In this document: in pieces, positions 11,119 through 21,420 of the stretch
Layout: each line of letters starts with the position of its first letter
How positions within the stretch are numbered: the first letter of the stretch is position 1
Source of the DNA: Acidaminococcus massiliensis
GTDB lineage: Bacteria > Bacillota > Negativicutes > Acidaminococcales > Acidaminococcaceae
Direction of reading: 5' to 3'
Length of the DNA: 64,000 nt
NCBI RefSeq assembly: GCF_900095825.1
Contig: NZ_LT608315.1
Location: forward strand, 1,231,873 to 1,295,872
Program-made: the position numbers and the translations under genes
The notes under the pieces: generated by a model
Seen by the model: the letters and a program-made list of their open reading frames with translations, nothing else
Told to the model about the DNA's origin: nothing
The model's database searches: none

Positions 11119-11508
11119 ATGCTGTATGTAATCCTCATGGGAATCATTGCTCTTTTGGTAGCGATCTTCGCCCTCCAGAATGCCATGGCGGTGGAAGTCA
11201 GTTTCCTTTTCTGGCATTTTTCTATGAGCCTGGCCCTGATCATCCTGGGCTGCCTCCTGGCAGGGTTTTTCCTGGCCAGCTTGTGGACCCTGAAAGTCAA
11301 GGCCGGCCATTATATGAAGGACCGCAGGCTGAAAGAGCAGCTGCGGCAGCTGGAAGATAAAAAAGCGGACTGGGAAGCGCGGCAGGAAAGACAGCCCCGC
11401 CGCCCGGTGCCCCATATGGACCTGCCTCGGACGGAACACAAGGGAAAAGCCTATGACCCGTCCCAGGACCAGGAGCCCATCATCAAGCCCTTCCGGCCAA
11501 AAGAATAA
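11119..11508 (+). CDS. LapA-like (DUF1049) membrane protein
   Basis: A 129-residue protein with two closely spaced membrane spans (about residues 3-20 and 37-60) and the FALQNAMAVEVSFLFW motif typical of the lipopolysaccharide-assembly LapA/DUF1049 domain. A charged coiled-coil-like and disordered cytoplasmic tail follows. In E. coli LapA works with LapB in envelope homeostasis; no LapB is adjacent here. A TATAAT box lies at 11052-11057 and recJ follows after 14 nt. Confidence 0.8.
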   Translation: MLYVILMGIIALLVAIFALQNAMAVEVSFLFWHFSMSLALIILGCLLAGFFLASLWTLKVKAGHYMKDRRLKEQLRQLEDKKADWEARQERQPRRPVPHMDLPRTEHKGKAYDPSQDQEPIIKPFRPKE

Positions 11509-11522
11509 GGGACAGGAGAAAT

Positions 11523-13871
11523 ATGATCTATTCGAAAATCAAGAACCTTACTGGGGAGGAAACGGACCAGATCCAGGCACTCAGCCGGGAAATGGGGGTT
11601 TCTCCCCTCCTGGCCGGAGTCCTGGTGCGCCGGAACCTGACGGAACCGGAGCAGATCAAAGAATTCCTGAAGGGGAAAAAACAGCCCTATTATGACCCTT
11701 TCCTGTTAAAAGATATGGACCGGGCAGTGGAACGGATCCTGAAGGCTCTGCAGCAGGGCGAACCCATGACCATCTACGGGGACTATGACGTGGATGGTAC
11801 ATCGGCCAGCTCCCTGCTGTATTTGTTTTTGCAGGCCCGGGGAGCCAAAGTGCAGGTCTATGTGCCCCGCCGGGATACGGAAGGGTATGGACTGAACCGT
11901 CCCGCCCTGGAAAAAATCGCCGCCTCAGGCACCCGTCTGCTGATTACCGTGGATACGGGCATCAGCGGCGCCCGGGAAGTGGCGGAGGCTCCCAAGACCA
12001 TGGATATCATCATTACGGACCACCATTTGGCTCCCCGGGAACTGCCTGCTGCCTTGGCGGTGGTGAACCCCAACCAGCCTGGGGACGGATATCCTTTCAA
12101 AGGGATCGCCGGGGTGGGAGTGGCTTTCAAATTGTGCCAGGCTCTGGAACAGAAGCTCACCGGGAACCCAGGATTTTACTGGGAGGACCTGATCGAATTG
12201 GTGGCTCTGGGCACCGTAGCGGATATGGTGCCTCTCCGGGATGAAAACCGGGAAATCGTCCGGAAAGGCCTGGCCAAAATGCCCCACAGCCCTCTCTGTG
12301 GCCTCCAAGCCCTGCTCCAGGTGACCGTGGCTCCCGGCAGCACAGTGAACAGCGGCACCATCGGGTTCGGCCTGGGTCCCCGGATCAACGCCGCCGGCCG
12401 GCTGGATGACGCCATGACGGCGGTGCATCTCCTGACGGCCCAGGATCCGGAAAAAGCCCGGGAACTGGCGGCAGAACTGAATTCTGCCAACCAGGAACGG
12501 CAGGCCCTGAGCCAGAAGATCTTCGAAGAGGCAGAGCATCAGATGGCTTCTTTGGGCAGCCCGGAATGGGGCATCGTCCTGGGAGAGGAAGGATGGCACC
12601 CCGGTGTCATCGGCATCGTGGCCTCCCGGATGACGGAAAAATACCATCTGCCTTCGGTGCTCCTTTCCATCAGCGGAGAAACCGCCAAAGGATCCTGCCG
12701 GAGCATCCCGCCCTTGGACTTGTACCAGGCCCTGGACCGGTGCCGGGACCATCTGGTCCAATTCGGCGGCCATGCCCAGGCAGCCGGACTGACCATGAAG
12801 ACGTCGGAGATCCCTGCCTTCCGGGAAGCTTTTGCCAAGACAGTGGCGGATATGCTGGATCATCAGCCCTATGAGCCGGCAGCCGTGCCGGATTATTTTG
12901 TGCCGGAAGGAAGGGAAGTGACCCCGGAAGCTGTCCAGGAACTGACGGAACTGGAACCTTTCGGAGTGGGGAACCCAGCACCGGTGCTGGGATTTGCCAA
13001 GGCCAAGATCCAGGAAGTCTCCCTGTTGGGCCGGGAACAGAACCATCTGAAGTTCCTCCTGGAACAGGGCGGTTTCCATTATAAGGGCCTCCTTTGGCAG
13101 GAAGGGCCCCGGTTCCATTCCTTTTATCCGGGAGAAGTGGCAGCCATCGCTTTTTCTCCCCGGCTGAATACTTTCCGGGGCGTCACCGCGGTGGATCTGG
13201 AAGTGTCGGCAGTAGAAGCACCGTACACCATTATTGACTGGCGGCATGAGAACCGGAATAAAGAGACAGAGCTAAATAATATTTTACAAAAAGATAAAAA
13301 GACGGTAGTATATGTAGAGGATAGTGTTGCCCTGCAGCAGAAATTCCCGGGAATCCATAGTCTCCGGTACGGAGAACCTCTTCCCGGAGATGTCCATACC
13401 GTTGTATTCTATGACGGCGGGGCGGAAAAGGTCCTGACACCGGAAAAATTCCCTCTGGGAAAGGATCAGCAGGGCCGGCTGTACCTGATGTACGGCCGGG
13501 AGGATCTGTTGGCTCGGCGGGATGCCCTCCGCCGGAAGTACCCCGACTTGGCTGGGCTGCGCTTCTGCTATGCGGCCATCCGGAACCTGATCCGGCAGCA
13601 GGGCGCCTGCCAGGAAGCCCGGCTGCTCCGCTTGACCACCCGGGAAGGGTATGGGATCAGCCAGGCCATCCTCGATATTTTTTATGAACTGCATCTGTTC
13701 ACCCGGGAAGCCGGATTGGTTTCCCTAGGGGAAACAGGACACAAGAATATGCAGGATTCCAAGGGGTTCCAGGCCCTCCAGGCGGCATACGACGCCCGTT
13801 TCCAGGAACTGAACCGCAGCTGGAAGCTGCAGCCGGCAGAAATCGCCGCGCTTTGGACCACAGGAAGGTGA
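11523..13871 (+). CDS. recJ: Single-stranded-DNA-specific exonuclease RecJ
   Basis: RecJ degrades single-stranded DNA 5' to 3' in recombination and mismatch repair. The 782-residue protein has the DHH phosphoesterase motifs (YGDYDVDGTSA near residues 84-94 and ITDHHLAP), the DHHA1 domain with GPRINAAGRL, an OB domain, and the extra C-terminal region found in Firmicutes RecJ. A short AT-rich patch around 13255-13315 departs from the local codon use and contains a good promoter match. It is followed after 4 nt by the relA/spoT gene. Confidence 0.95.
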   Translation: MIYSKIKNLTGEETDQIQALSREMGVSPLLAGVLVRRNLTEPEQIKEFLKGKKQPYYDPFLLKDMDRAVERILKALQQGEPMTIYGDYDVDGTSASSLLYLFLQARGAKVQVYVPRRDTEGYGLNRPALEKIAASGTRLLITVDTGISGAREVAEAPKTMDIIITDHHLAPRELPAALAVVNPNQPGDGYPFKGIAGVGVAFKLCQALEQKLTGNPGFYWEDLIELVALGTVADMVPLRDENREIVRKGLAKMPHSPLCGLQALLQVTVAPGSTVNSGTIGFGLGPRINAAGRLDDAMTAVHLLTAQDPEKARELAAELNSANQERQALSQKIFEEAEHQMASLGSPEWGIVLGEEGWHPGVIGIVASRMTEKYHLPSVLLSISGETAKGSCRSIPPLDLYQALDRCRDHLVQFGGHAQAAGLTMKTSEIPAFREAFAKTVADMLDHQPYEPAAVPDYFVPEGREVTPEAVQELTELEPFGVGNPAPVLGFAKAKIQEVSLLGREQNHLKFLLEQGGFHYKGLLWQEGPRFHSFYPGEVAAIAFSPRLNTFRGVTAVDLEVSAVEAPYTIIDWRHENRNKETELNNILQKDKKTVVYVEDSVALQQKFPGIHSLRYGEPLPGDVHTVVFYDGGAEKVLTPEKFPLGKDQQGRLYLMYGREDLLARRDALRRKYPDLAGLRFCYAAIRNLIRQQGACQEARLLRLTTREGYGISQAILDIFYELHLFTREAGLVSLGETGHKNMQDSKGFQALQAAYDARFQELNRSWKLQPAEIAALWTTGR
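13283..13311 (+). promoter_or_regulatory. Candidate internal promoter inside recJ, for relA-dtd
   Basis: TTTACA (13283-13288), a 17-bp spacer and TAGTAT (13306-13311) lie in an AT-rich island inside the GC-rich recJ gene, about 570 bp before the relA/spoT start. Confidence 0.4.
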
Positions 13872-13875
13872 GACA

Positions 13876-16098
13876 ATGGAACAGCTCGATGATAAGCCGA
13901 TCAGTGCGGAAGAATTCTACGCCCGCATCGGCAAATATTTGACCCCGCGGCAGGTGGAATTCGTCCGGGAAGCCTACAACTTCGCGGCGGAAGCCCATGC
14001 CAAGCAGAAACGCGCTTCCGGGGAACCCTATATCATCCATCCTCTGGGAGTGGCTACGATCTTGGCTCAGCTCCAGATGGACGATGTGACGCTGGCCGCT
14101 GCCTTCCTGCATGATGTGGTGGAAGATACGGATGTGACCTTGGACCAGCTGGAGGACATCTTCGGCCGGGAAGTGGCCATGCTGGTGGACGGGGTCACCA
14201 AACTGGGAAAGATCGAATACATCTCCCGGGAAGAACAGCAGGTGGAGAACTACCGGAAAATGTTCCTGGCCATGGCCAAGGACATCCGGGTGGTCTTGAT
14301 CAAACTGGCGGACCGGCTGCACAACATGCGGACCATGAAATACATGCCGGTGAACAAGCAGAAACGGATCTCTTCGGAAACCCTGGAAATCTACGCGCCC
14401 TTGGCCCACCGGCTGGGGATCTACGCCATCAAATGGGAATTGGAAGATCTGGCTTTCCGGTACATGGAACCCCAGCATTACTATGAATTGGTGGAACAGG
14501 TCAAGATCAAGCGGCACGAACGGGAAGCCATGGTCCAGGAAGCCATGGACGAACTCCGGAAGCTGTGTGAGGAAGCCGGCATCAACTGCCAGATCCAGGG
14601 CCGCCCCAAGAGCTTCTACAGCATCTACAAGAAGATGCAGCGGGACCATAAGACCATCAACGAAATCTACGATCTCCTGGCCGTCCGGGTGCTGGTGGAT
14701 ACGGTGAAGGACTGCTACGGGGTCCTGGGCATCGTCCACGGGAAATGGAAACCCATCCCGGGCCGGTTCAAAGATTACATCGCCGTGCCCAAATCCAACG
14801 GCTACCAGTCCCTCCATACCACGGTAGTGGCTTCCAGCGGACAGCCCCTGGAAATCCAGATCCGGACCTTCGAGATGCACAAGGTCTCGGAATACGGGGT
14901 GGCAGCCCACTGGCGGTATAAGGAAAGCGGCGGCTCCAAGATGCCCAGTTCTTCCGATAAGAGCGTGGATGCCAAGATGGCCTGGCTGCGGCAGCTGCTG
15001 GAATGGCACAAGGATATGCGGGATCCCCATGAATTCGTGGATACCGTGAAGATGGACGTGTTTTCCGACGAGGTGTTCGTGTTCACTCCCCAGGGGGATG
15101 TGCTGGACCTGCCGGAAGGCTCCGTCCCCATCGATTTCGCCTACCGGGTCCATACCGGAGTGGGCAACAGCTGCGTGGGGGCCAAGGTGAACGGAAAGAT
15201 CGTTCCCTTGGATTACCACCTGAAGAACGGGGACATCGTAGAGATCATCACGTCCAAACAGTCTCCCGGCCCCAGCCGTGACTGGATCAATATCGTGGGA
15301 TCCAGCCAGACCAAGAACAAGATCAAGCAGTTCTTCAAAAAGGAACGGCGGGAAGAGAACATCGTCAACGGCCGGGAAATGCTGGAACGGGAATGCCGGC
15401 GCCTGGGCTACGATGTGAACACCATGCTCACCCCGGACAACCTGAAGGAAGTGGCTTCCCGGTGCCATATGGACGGCAGCGTGGAGAACCTTTTGGCAGC
15501 CTTGGGATATGGCGGACTGATGGTCAACGGGGTCATGGTGAAATTGGTGGACCTGTACAAGAAGGCCCAGCGCCAGACCACCACCAAGAACCTGTCCCAG
15601 CTCCTCAGCGAGCTGAAGCCCAAGACCGTGAAGACCCATAAGGGCAGCCACGGGATCCTGGTGAAAGGGGAGGACGACATCATGGTGAAGCTGGCCAAAT
15701 GCTGCAATCCCATCCCTGGAGACCCTATCGTGGGCTACATCACCCGGGGCCACGGGGTTTCCGTCCACCGGGCGGACTGCCCCAACGTCCTTTCCAATAC
15801 GGAAGATCCCAACCGGATGATCGAAGTCTCCTGGAATGTGGATACGGACGTGGCCTACAAGGTGGTGCTGCGGCTGACGGCCGTGGACCAGCCCGGCGTC
15901 ATGGCCAATATCATGACCGTGGCCAGCGAGACCAAGGTGAACATCAATTCCATCAATGCCCATACCAATCCCAACAAGACGGCCTATGTGGACATGGGGC
16001 TGGATATCAGCAGCCTGGACCAGCTGAACTACATCATCGGCCGGCTGCGCCGGATCAAGGGCGTCTATAAAGTGGACCGGAAAGTGTCCGGAATGTGA
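13876..16098 (+). CDS. Bifunctional (p)ppGpp synthetase/hydrolase RelA/SpoT
   Basis: This 740-residue protein makes and degrades the stringent-response alarmone. In order it has the HD hydrolase domain (HPLGVATIL, then [13 protein letters not shown] at about residues 76-88), the synthetase domain with the substrate block [13 protein letters not shown], and the TGS domain ([15 protein letters not shown]-like). A Zn-finger-type [13 protein letters not shown] region and a C-terminal ACT domain follow. The intact HD motif suggests that hydrolase activity is retained. dtd follows 7 nt downstream, a widespread gene pair. Confidence 0.95.
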   Translation: MEQLDDKPISAEEFYARIGKYLTPRQVEFVREAYNFAAEAHAKQKRASGEPYIIHPLGVATILAQLQMDDVTLAAAFLHDVVEDTDVTLDQLEDIFGREVAMLVDGVTKLGKIEYISREEQQVENYRKMFLAMAKDIRVVLIKLADRLHNMRTMKYMPVNKQKRISSETLEIYAPLAHRLGIYAIKWELEDLAFRYMEPQHYYELVEQVKIKRHEREAMVQEAMDELRKLCEEAGINCQIQGRPKSFYSIYKKMQRDHKTINEIYDLLAVRVLVDTVKDCYGVLGIVHGKWKPIPGRFKDYIAVPKSNGYQSLHTTVVASSGQPLEIQIRTFEMHKVSEYGVAAHWRYKESGGSKMPSSSDKSVDAKMAWLRQLLEWHKDMRDPHEFVDTVKMDVFSDEVFVFTPQGDVLDLPEGSVPIDFAYRVHTGVGNSCVGAKVNGKIVPLDYHLKNGDIVEIITSKQSPGPSRDWINIVGSSQTKNKIKQFFKKERREENIVNGREMLERECRRLGYDVNTMLTPDNLKEVASRCHMDGSVENLLAALGYGGLMVNGVMVKLVDLYKKAQRQTTTKNLSQLLSELKPKTVKTHKGSHGILVKGEDDIMVKLAKCCNPIPGDPIVGYITRGHGVSVHRADCPNVLSNTEDPNRMIEVSWNVDTDVAYKVVLRLTAVDQPGVMANIMTVASETKVNINSINAHTNPNKTAYVDMGLDISSLDQLNYIIGRLRRIKGVYKVDRKVSGM

Positions 16099-16105
16099 GG
16101 CAGCC

Positions 16106-16555
16106 ATGAGAGCAGTGGTACAGCGGGTCAGCGCAGCTTCTGTCACGGTGGAGGGCCGGAAAGTGGGCACCATCGGGCCGGGACTGCTGGTCCTTCTGGG
16201 CGTGGCCCGGGGAGATACAGAAAAAGACGGGGAATACCTGGCGGAGAAATTGGCCGGGCTCCGGATCTTTGAAGATGAAGAAGAAAAGATGAACCGGTCG
16301 GTGGCCCAAATCGGGGGCAGCATCCTTCTGGTATCCCAGTTCACCCTGTACGGGGATGTGCGCCATGGCAGGAGGCCTTCCTTCACCCAGGCGGCTCCGC
16401 CGGAAGAAGCCAACCGGCTCTATGAAGACCTGGCCCAGAAGCTCCGGGACAAAGGACTGACTGTGGAGACCGGACAGTTCCAGGCCCATATGGAAGTGTC
16501 CCTGGTGAACGACGGGCCGGTTACCATCCTGCTGGACAGCGGGAAAAGTTTTTAG
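16106..16555 (+). CDS. dtd: D-aminoacyl-tRNA deacylase
   Basis: Dtd removes D-amino acids (and glycine mischarged on tRNA-Ala) from tRNAs. The 149-residue protein is full length with the two active-site motifs: SQFTLYGD (the family's SQxTL) and NDGPVT (the Gly-cisPro loop). It is co-oriented with and close to relA/spoT and an MBL hydrolase. Confidence 0.96.
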   Translation: MRAVVQRVSAASVTVEGRKVGTIGPGLLVLLGVARGDTEKDGEYLAEKLAGLRIFEDEEEKMNRSVAQIGGSILLVSQFTLYGDVRHGRRPSFTQAAPPEEANRLYEDLAQKLRDKGLTVETGQFQAHMEVSLVNDGPVTILLDSGKSF

Positions 16556-16571
16556 GAGGAAATAGAAAACC

Positions 16572-17195
16572 ATGAAAATCTATCGGGTGGTCGTTGGACC
16601 GATCCAGGAAAACTGCTATATCATCAAAAACGAAGCCAACAACGAAGGCATCATCGTGGACCCGGGGGATGAAGCCGACCGGATCATGGATGCGGTGAAG
16701 AAGGCCGGCATCGAGAAGGTGCCTGCCATCTTCCTCACCCATGGCCACGGGGATCATATCTCCGCCCTGGACGAAGTGAAGGCTGCCACCGGCGCCAAAG
16801 TCTATATGAGCCGGGAAGATGCTCCCATGCTCCGGGTATGGAACAGCAGCCTGTCCTATTCCACCAACCGGGACAAGAAATTCGATCCCCCCGATGCATT
16901 TTTCACCGATGGGGAAAAACTGACAGCGGCCGGCTTGGATTTCACCATCGCTGCCACACCGGGCCATACCCGGGGCGGGGTGTGCATCATCGGAGACGGA
17001 GTGGTGTTCTGTGGGGATACGGTGTTCCTGGAAAGCATCGGCCGGACGGACCTGCCCGGGGGATCTTATGACGCCATCCTGGACTCCATCAAGACCAAGC
17101 TGCTGGTGCTGCCCGATGATTACAAACTGCTGCCCGGCCACGGACCGGCCACCACAGTGGGCTGGGAACGGCGCCGGAATCCGTTCCTCCAGTAA
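16572..17195 (+). CDS. MBL-fold metallo-hydrolase (glyoxalase II-like)
   Basis: A 207-residue stand-alone metallo-beta-lactamase-fold hydrolase with the metal-binding motif THGHGDH (about residues 56-62), a later His in ATPGHTRGGV, Asp in FCGDTVF and a C-terminal LLPGHGP. This pattern is that of the YcbL/GloB-like group, which hydrolyses thioesters such as S-lactoylglutathione analogues. The substrate is unknown. GGAGG precedes the ATG. Confidence 0.88.
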   Translation: MKIYRVVVGPIQENCYIIKNEANNEGIIVDPGDEADRIMDAVKKAGIEKVPAIFLTHGHGDHISALDEVKAATGAKVYMSREDAPMLRVWNSSLSYSTNRDKKFDPPDAFFTDGEKLTAAGLDFTIAATPGHTRGGVCIIGDGVVFCGDTVFLESIGRTDLPGGSYDAILDSIKTKLLVLPDDYKLLPGHGPATTVGWERRRNPFLQ

Positions 17196-17207
17196 GGTCG
17201 TGAGCGC

Positions 17208-18272
17208 ATGATGGAAGTGCAGCAAAGACCCAGGGGACTGGTGGCCAAACTGCTGGCAGGCCTTTTGGGGTTCGGTGTGTTCTATCTGCTGGGCCACTGG
17301 TTCCTGCCGGTGTTCCTGGCCGTAGGGATGAGTTTTTTGCTCTATCCCATCGTAGACCGGCTGGAACGGCTGAAGATCAAGGGACGGCCCTTTCCCAATA
17401 CCCTGGCGGTATTGATTTCTTTCCTCGTATTCGGACTGTTCCTCTATGCGGCGGCCAATGTGCTGATCGTCCCCTTGGTGACCCAGGTGAACACCCTGCT
17501 GAAAGCCATGCCAGGCTTGGCGGCCAAAGCCAACGAAAGCATCAGCCTGTTTTTGGGCAGCGAAGCCCAGAAGCTGCCGCCCAACACCCGGGAAGTGCTC
17601 CAGCAGGCGGCCAGCAGCCTGAGCAGCTACATCATGGGCCTGTTGAAGGACATGTTGGCTTCCACGGTCCAAGCGGCCAAGAGCCTGGTGAGCCTGGCCC
17701 TGGTCCCCTTCCTCAGCTTCTACTTCCTGAAAGACTGGCGGACCCTGAAGAAAATGGTGGTGGGGCTCTTCGCTTATGAAAAGCAGCCTCTGGCGGATCG
17801 GGTGCTCACGGACATGGGGCACATGCTCTGTGCCTATGTGGACAACATGTTCAAGCTCTGCTTCGTAGCGGCGGCCTGTCTCACTGCCGGGAATTCCATC
17901 CTGGGCGTCCAGTACACCTTGGTGCTGGGGTTCCTGGCCATGATCAGCGAGATGATCCCCCTGGTGGGATCGGTGGTAGGGACCCTGGCGGCGGTATTCA
18001 TCGCCCTGCTCCAGAACCCGTCCCTGGCCTTGAAGGTGCTGATCCTCTATCTGGTGTACTATCAGATCGATGCCCAGGTGATCATGCCCAATCTCATGGG
18101 TCACAGCATCACCCTGCATCCGGTGCTGATCATCCTGGCCGTGATGATCGGAGGCCAGATCGGCGGCGTGGCCGGGCTGATCTTCGCCGTCCCCGTCCTT
18201 GCCATCATCAAAGTACTCTATGGGTATTTCTGGCATGCGGGGGAGAAGAGTCCGGTTGATAAAAACCAATAA
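17208..18272 (+). CDS. AI-2E transporter (YdiK/PerM) family membrane protein
   Basis: A 354-residue polytopic membrane protein with the family's blocks: an N-terminal pair of spans, a central amphipathic region, FYFLKDW, and the C-terminal MISEMIPLVGSVVG and QIDAQVIMPNLMGHSI motifs. Members export autoinducer-2 or act as Na+/H+ antiporters, so a precise function cannot be given. A promoter for hisS overlaps its final codons. Confidence 0.85.
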   Translation: MMEVQQRPRGLVAKLLAGLLGFGVFYLLGHWFLPVFLAVGMSFLLYPIVDRLERLKIKGRPFPNTLAVLISFLVFGLFLYAAANVLIVPLVTQVNTLLKAMPGLAAKANESISLFLGSEAQKLPPNTREVLQQAASSLSSYIMGLLKDMLASTVQAAKSLVSLALVPFLSFYFLKDWRTLKKMVVGLFAYEKQPLADRVLTDMGHMLCAYVDNMFKLCFVAAACLTAGNSILGVQYTLVLGFLAMISEMIPLVGSVVGTLAAVFIALLQNPSLALKVLILYLVYYQIDAQVIMPNLMGHSITLHPVLIILAVMIGGQIGGVAGLIFAVPVLAIIKVLYGYFWHAGEKSPVDKNQ

Positions 18273-18285
18273 ACTGTGTTAAAAT
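18256..18285 (+). promoter_or_regulatory. Promoter for hisS-aspS
   Basis: TTGATA (18256-18261) and TAAAAT (18280-18285), 18 bp apart, straddle the end of the preceding gene. The hisS start is 40 bp downstream. No T-box structure was recognised in this short leader. Confidence 0.6.
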
Positions 18286-18325
18286 TAATAAGTTCAAACA
18301 AGTCGTGTGGACGGAGGGGATTTTT

Positions 18326-19579
18326 ATGTTAACAGGGGCACCGCGTGGTACCAAAGACATTCTGCCGGGCACCATCAATGGCTGGCGGTATGCTGAACAA
18401 ATCATTCGTGAAGTTTGCCGGGAATTCAATTATCAGGAAATCAGGACCCCGATCTTTGAACATACCGAACTGTTCCAGAGAGGCATCGGGGATGGGACGG
18501 ACGTGGTGGACAAGGAAATGTACACCTTTACGGACCGGAGCGGCCGCAGTCTGACCCTGCGCCCGGAAAACACCGCTTCCGTAGTCCGTTCTTTCGTGGA
18601 AAACAAGCTGTATGCGGAACCCATGCCGCTGAAGGTGTTCTATATCGGACCTATGTTCCGGTATGACCGTCCCCAGGCTGGGCGCATGAGACAGTTCCAT
18701 CAGTTCGGGGTGGAAGCCCTGGGGGCAGAATCCCCTGTAGTGGATGCAGAAGTCATCCTGCTGGCCCTCACCGTGCTGAAACGGTTCGGCCTGAAGGACC
18801 TGAAACTGAAGATTAACTCTGTGGGCTGCCCCAACTGCCGGCCCCAGCACCGGAAGCTGCTCCAAGACTACTTCCGTCCGCACTTGGACGAACTGTGCGA
18901 AGACTGCCAGAGCCGGTTCGACCGGAGTCCGCTGCGGATCCTGGACTGCAAAGTGGATGCCGATAAGCCTTTCATGGCCGGTGCACCGAAAATCACCGAC
19001 AGCCTGTGCGATGACTGCCGGGCCCATTTCGAAACCGTGAAGAAACTGCTGGACGAAGCCGGCGTGGAATATGAAGTGGACAGCAACCTGGTCCGGGGGC
19101 TGGATTACTACACCAAGACCGCTTTCGAGATCCAGTATTCTCCCCTGGGTGCCCAGAGCGCAGTAGGCGGTGGCGGACGGTATGACGGCCTGGTGGAAGA
19201 ACTGGGCGGCCCCAGCACCCCCGGCGTAGGCTTTGCCATGGGTCTGGAACGGATCCTCTTGGCCCTGGAAAAACAGGACCTGCTGCCTTCCGGGAAGGAA
19301 GCCATCGACATCTTCGCCGTGATCCCCGATGAAGGGGGCGTGGCTGATGCCTTCCGGGTGATCACTGCCCTGCGGAACCAGGGACTTGTCTGCGATATGA
19401 ACTTGGTGGAACGGAGCATGAAGGCCCAGATGAAGCAGGCCAACCGGGAACAGGCCCGTTTTGCCCTGATCTTCGGGGAAGAAGAACGGTCCAGAGGGGC
19501 TGTCACCGTCCGGAACATGGCGGACAGCAGCCAGGAAGAAGTCTGCTTCGGAGCTTTGGAAGCCTATTTCAACAAATAA
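18326..19579 (+). CDS. hisS: Histidyl-tRNA synthetase
   Basis: A class II aminoacyl-tRNA synthetase of 417 residues with motif 1 around the GTKDILPG N-terminus, motif 2 with MFRYDRPQAGRMRQFHQFGVE, the histidine motif LVRGLDYYTKTAFE and motif 3 GGGGRYDGL. The ATG at 18326 has GGAGGGG upstream; an in-frame GTG seven codons earlier is less likely. aspS follows after 21 nt, the usual pairing in Firmicutes. Confidence 0.97.
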   Translation: MLTGAPRGTKDILPGTINGWRYAEQIIREVCREFNYQEIRTPIFEHTELFQRGIGDGTDVVDKEMYTFTDRSGRSLTLRPENTASVVRSFVENKLYAEPMPLKVFYIGPMFRYDRPQAGRMRQFHQFGVEALGAESPVVDAEVILLALTVLKRFGLKDLKLKINSVGCPNCRPQHRKLLQDYFRPHLDELCEDCQSRFDRSPLRILDCKVDADKPFMAGAPKITDSLCDDCRAHFETVKKLLDEAGVEYEVDSNLVRGLDYYTKTAFEIQYSPLGAQSAVGGGGRYDGLVEELGGPSTPGVGFAMGLERILLALEKQDLLPSGKEAIDIFAVIPDEGGVADAFRVITALRNQGLVCDMNLVERSMKAQMKQANREQARFALIFGEEERSRGAVTVRNMADSSQEEVCFGALEAYFNK

Positions 19580-19600
19580 TGACCAGAGGTGTTGACAAGA

Positions 19601-21397
19601 ATGAGTATGGAACGCAGTCATCATTGCGGTGACTTGAGAAAAGCAGATGCCGGCAAGACGGTTACCTTGTGCGGCTGGGTAAGCAAACGGCGTGACCACG
19701 GCGGCATCATCTTCATCGATCTCCGGGACCGTCACGGTCTGGTGCAGGTGGTCATCGACCCGGCCCATGACGAAAAAGATTTCCACAAGGCCGAAGGGGT
19801 CCGCAGCGAATACGTGCTGCAGGTCAAAGGCCTGGTGCGGGAACGGAGCGCAGAAACCGTGAACCCCCACCTGCCCACCGGGGATGTGGAAGTGGTGGTG
19901 AAGGACCTGAACGTACTGAATCCTTCCAAGACTCCGCCCTTCTATATCCAGGATGGCATCGATGTAGATGAAAACGTCCGTCTCCGCTACCGGTATCTGG
20001 ATCTGCGGCGGCCGGAAATGCAGCAGAACCTGATCCTGCGCCACCGGGTGACCAAGGCGGTCCGGGACTTCCTGGATAAACAGGATTTCCTGGAAATCGA
20101 AACCCCGGATCTGATCCGGAGCACTCCGGAAGGGGCTCGGGACTACCTGGTGCCCAGCCGTGTGAACCCCGGCAAGTTCTATGCACTGCCTCAGTCTCCC
20201 CAGCTGTTCAAACAGCTGCTGATGATTGCGGGGATGGAACGGTACTTCCAGATCGCCCGGTGCTTCCGGGATGAAGACCTGCGGGCCGACCGTCAGCCGG
20301 AATTCACCCAGCTGGATATGGAAATGTCCTTTGTGGATCAGGATGACATCATGGCCCTCACCGAAAAGCTGATCGCCTATGTGTTCAAGGAAACTCTGGG
20401 CGTGGATGTGCCCGTGCCCATGGCCCGGATGACCTGGGATGAAGCCATGGACAAATACGGCAGCGACAAACCGGACCTGCGGTTCGGCATGCAGCTGATC
20501 AACATGAATGAAGCCCTCCAGGGGACCCAGTTCAAGGTGTTCAAGGACATCATCGAAAAGGGTGGCCTGGTGAAAGCCATCAACGTGAAAGGCTACAACA
20601 AGATCCCCCGGAGAGAACTGGACGGCCTGGTGGAATTCGTAGGCATCTACGGCGCCAAAGGCCTGGCCTGGATCATCGTCAACGATGACGGCACCATCAA
20701 GTCTCCTATTGCCAAATTCTTCTCCGACGAAGAAATGCAGCGGATCCTGGCTGCCGGCAAGGCGGAAAAAGGCGATGTGCTGCTGTTCGTGGCTGACCGG
20801 AAACCTTTGGTGGTAGCCGCTGCTCTGGGCGCCCTGCGTCTGGAAATGGGCAAGCGCCTGGGCCTCATCGACAAGGACAAACTGTGCTTCACCTGGGTGG
20901 TGAAGTTCCCCATGTTCGAATACAGTGAAGAAGAACACCGCTATGTGGCCATGCACCATCCCTTCACCGCCCCCTGCGATGAAGATGTAGACAAGCTCCT
21001 CACCGATCCCGGCCATGTGTATGCCAAAGCCTATGACATGGTGCTGAACGGGGTGGAAATCGGCGGCGGTTCCGAACGTATCCATCGGGAAGATATCCAG
21101 AAGAAGGTCTTCGAAGCCATCGGCCTGACCGATGAACAGGCCCAGGAGAAATTCGGCTTCCTGCTGAAAGCCTTTGAATTCGGAGCACCTCCCCATGGAG
21201 GTCTGGCCTTTGGCCTGGACCGTCTGGTGATGCTCATGGCCAAACGGCCTTCCATCCGTGACGTGATCGCTTTCCCGAAATCCCAGAGTGCCATCGACCT
21301 GATGTGCCAGGCACCCAATATGGTGGACGAAAAGCAGCTGCGGGAACTCCATATCCGGAGCACCGTGGTGAAGAAAGAAAAAGAAGAAAAGAAATAA
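19601..21397 (+). CDS. aspS: Aspartyl-tRNA synthetase
   Basis: A class IIb synthetase of 598 residues with an N-terminal OB anticodon-binding domain (LCGWVSKRRDHGGIIFIDLRD), the catalytic core with FRDEDLRADRQPEFTQLD, the bacterial GAD insertion domain, and motif 3 GLAFGLDRLVML. The ATG at 19601 fits the AGAGGTG site better than upstream in-frame GTG/TTG codons. Whether it is discriminating or also charges tRNA-Asn cannot be told here. Confidence 0.97.
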   Translation: MSMERSHHCGDLRKADAGKTVTLCGWVSKRRDHGGIIFIDLRDRHGLVQVVIDPAHDEKDFHKAEGVRSEYVLQVKGLVRERSAETVNPHLPTGDVEVVVKDLNVLNPSKTPPFYIQDGIDVDENVRLRYRYLDLRRPEMQQNLILRHRVTKAVRDFLDKQDFLEIETPDLIRSTPEGARDYLVPSRVNPGKFYALPQSPQLFKQLLMIAGMERYFQIARCFRDEDLRADRQPEFTQLDMEMSFVDQDDIMALTEKLIAYVFKETLGVDVPVPMARMTWDEAMDKYGSDKPDLRFGMQLINMNEALQGTQFKVFKDIIEKGGLVKAINVKGYNKIPRRELDGLVEFVGIYGAKGLAWIIVNDDGTIKSPIAKFFSDEEMQRILAAGKAEKGDVLLFVADRKPLVVAAALGALRLEMGKRLGLIDKDKLCFTWVVKFPMFEYSEEEHRYVAMHHPFTAPCDEDVDKLLTDPGHVYAKAYDMVLNGVEIGGGSERIHREDIQKKVFEAIGLTDEQAQEKFGFLLKAFEFGAPPHGGLAFGLDRLVMLMAKRPSIRDVIAFPKSQSAIDLMCQAPNMVDEKQLRELHIRSTVVKKEKEEKK

Positions 21398-21420
21398 ATC
21401 CGGTCTGCATGTGGGATGAG

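Noticed and set aside
13699-16413. 900-codon open frame antisense to relA/spoT and similar long antisense frames (for example 18329-21760)
   Set aside because: GC-rich codon use leaves the reverse frame open. The + strand genes have full family motifs and ribosome sites; the antisense products are low-complexity and unlike any family.
18286-18325. T-box leader for hisS-aspS
   Set aside because: The leader is only about 40 nt from the -10 box to the start codon, too short for a T-box, and the T-box core sequence is absent.
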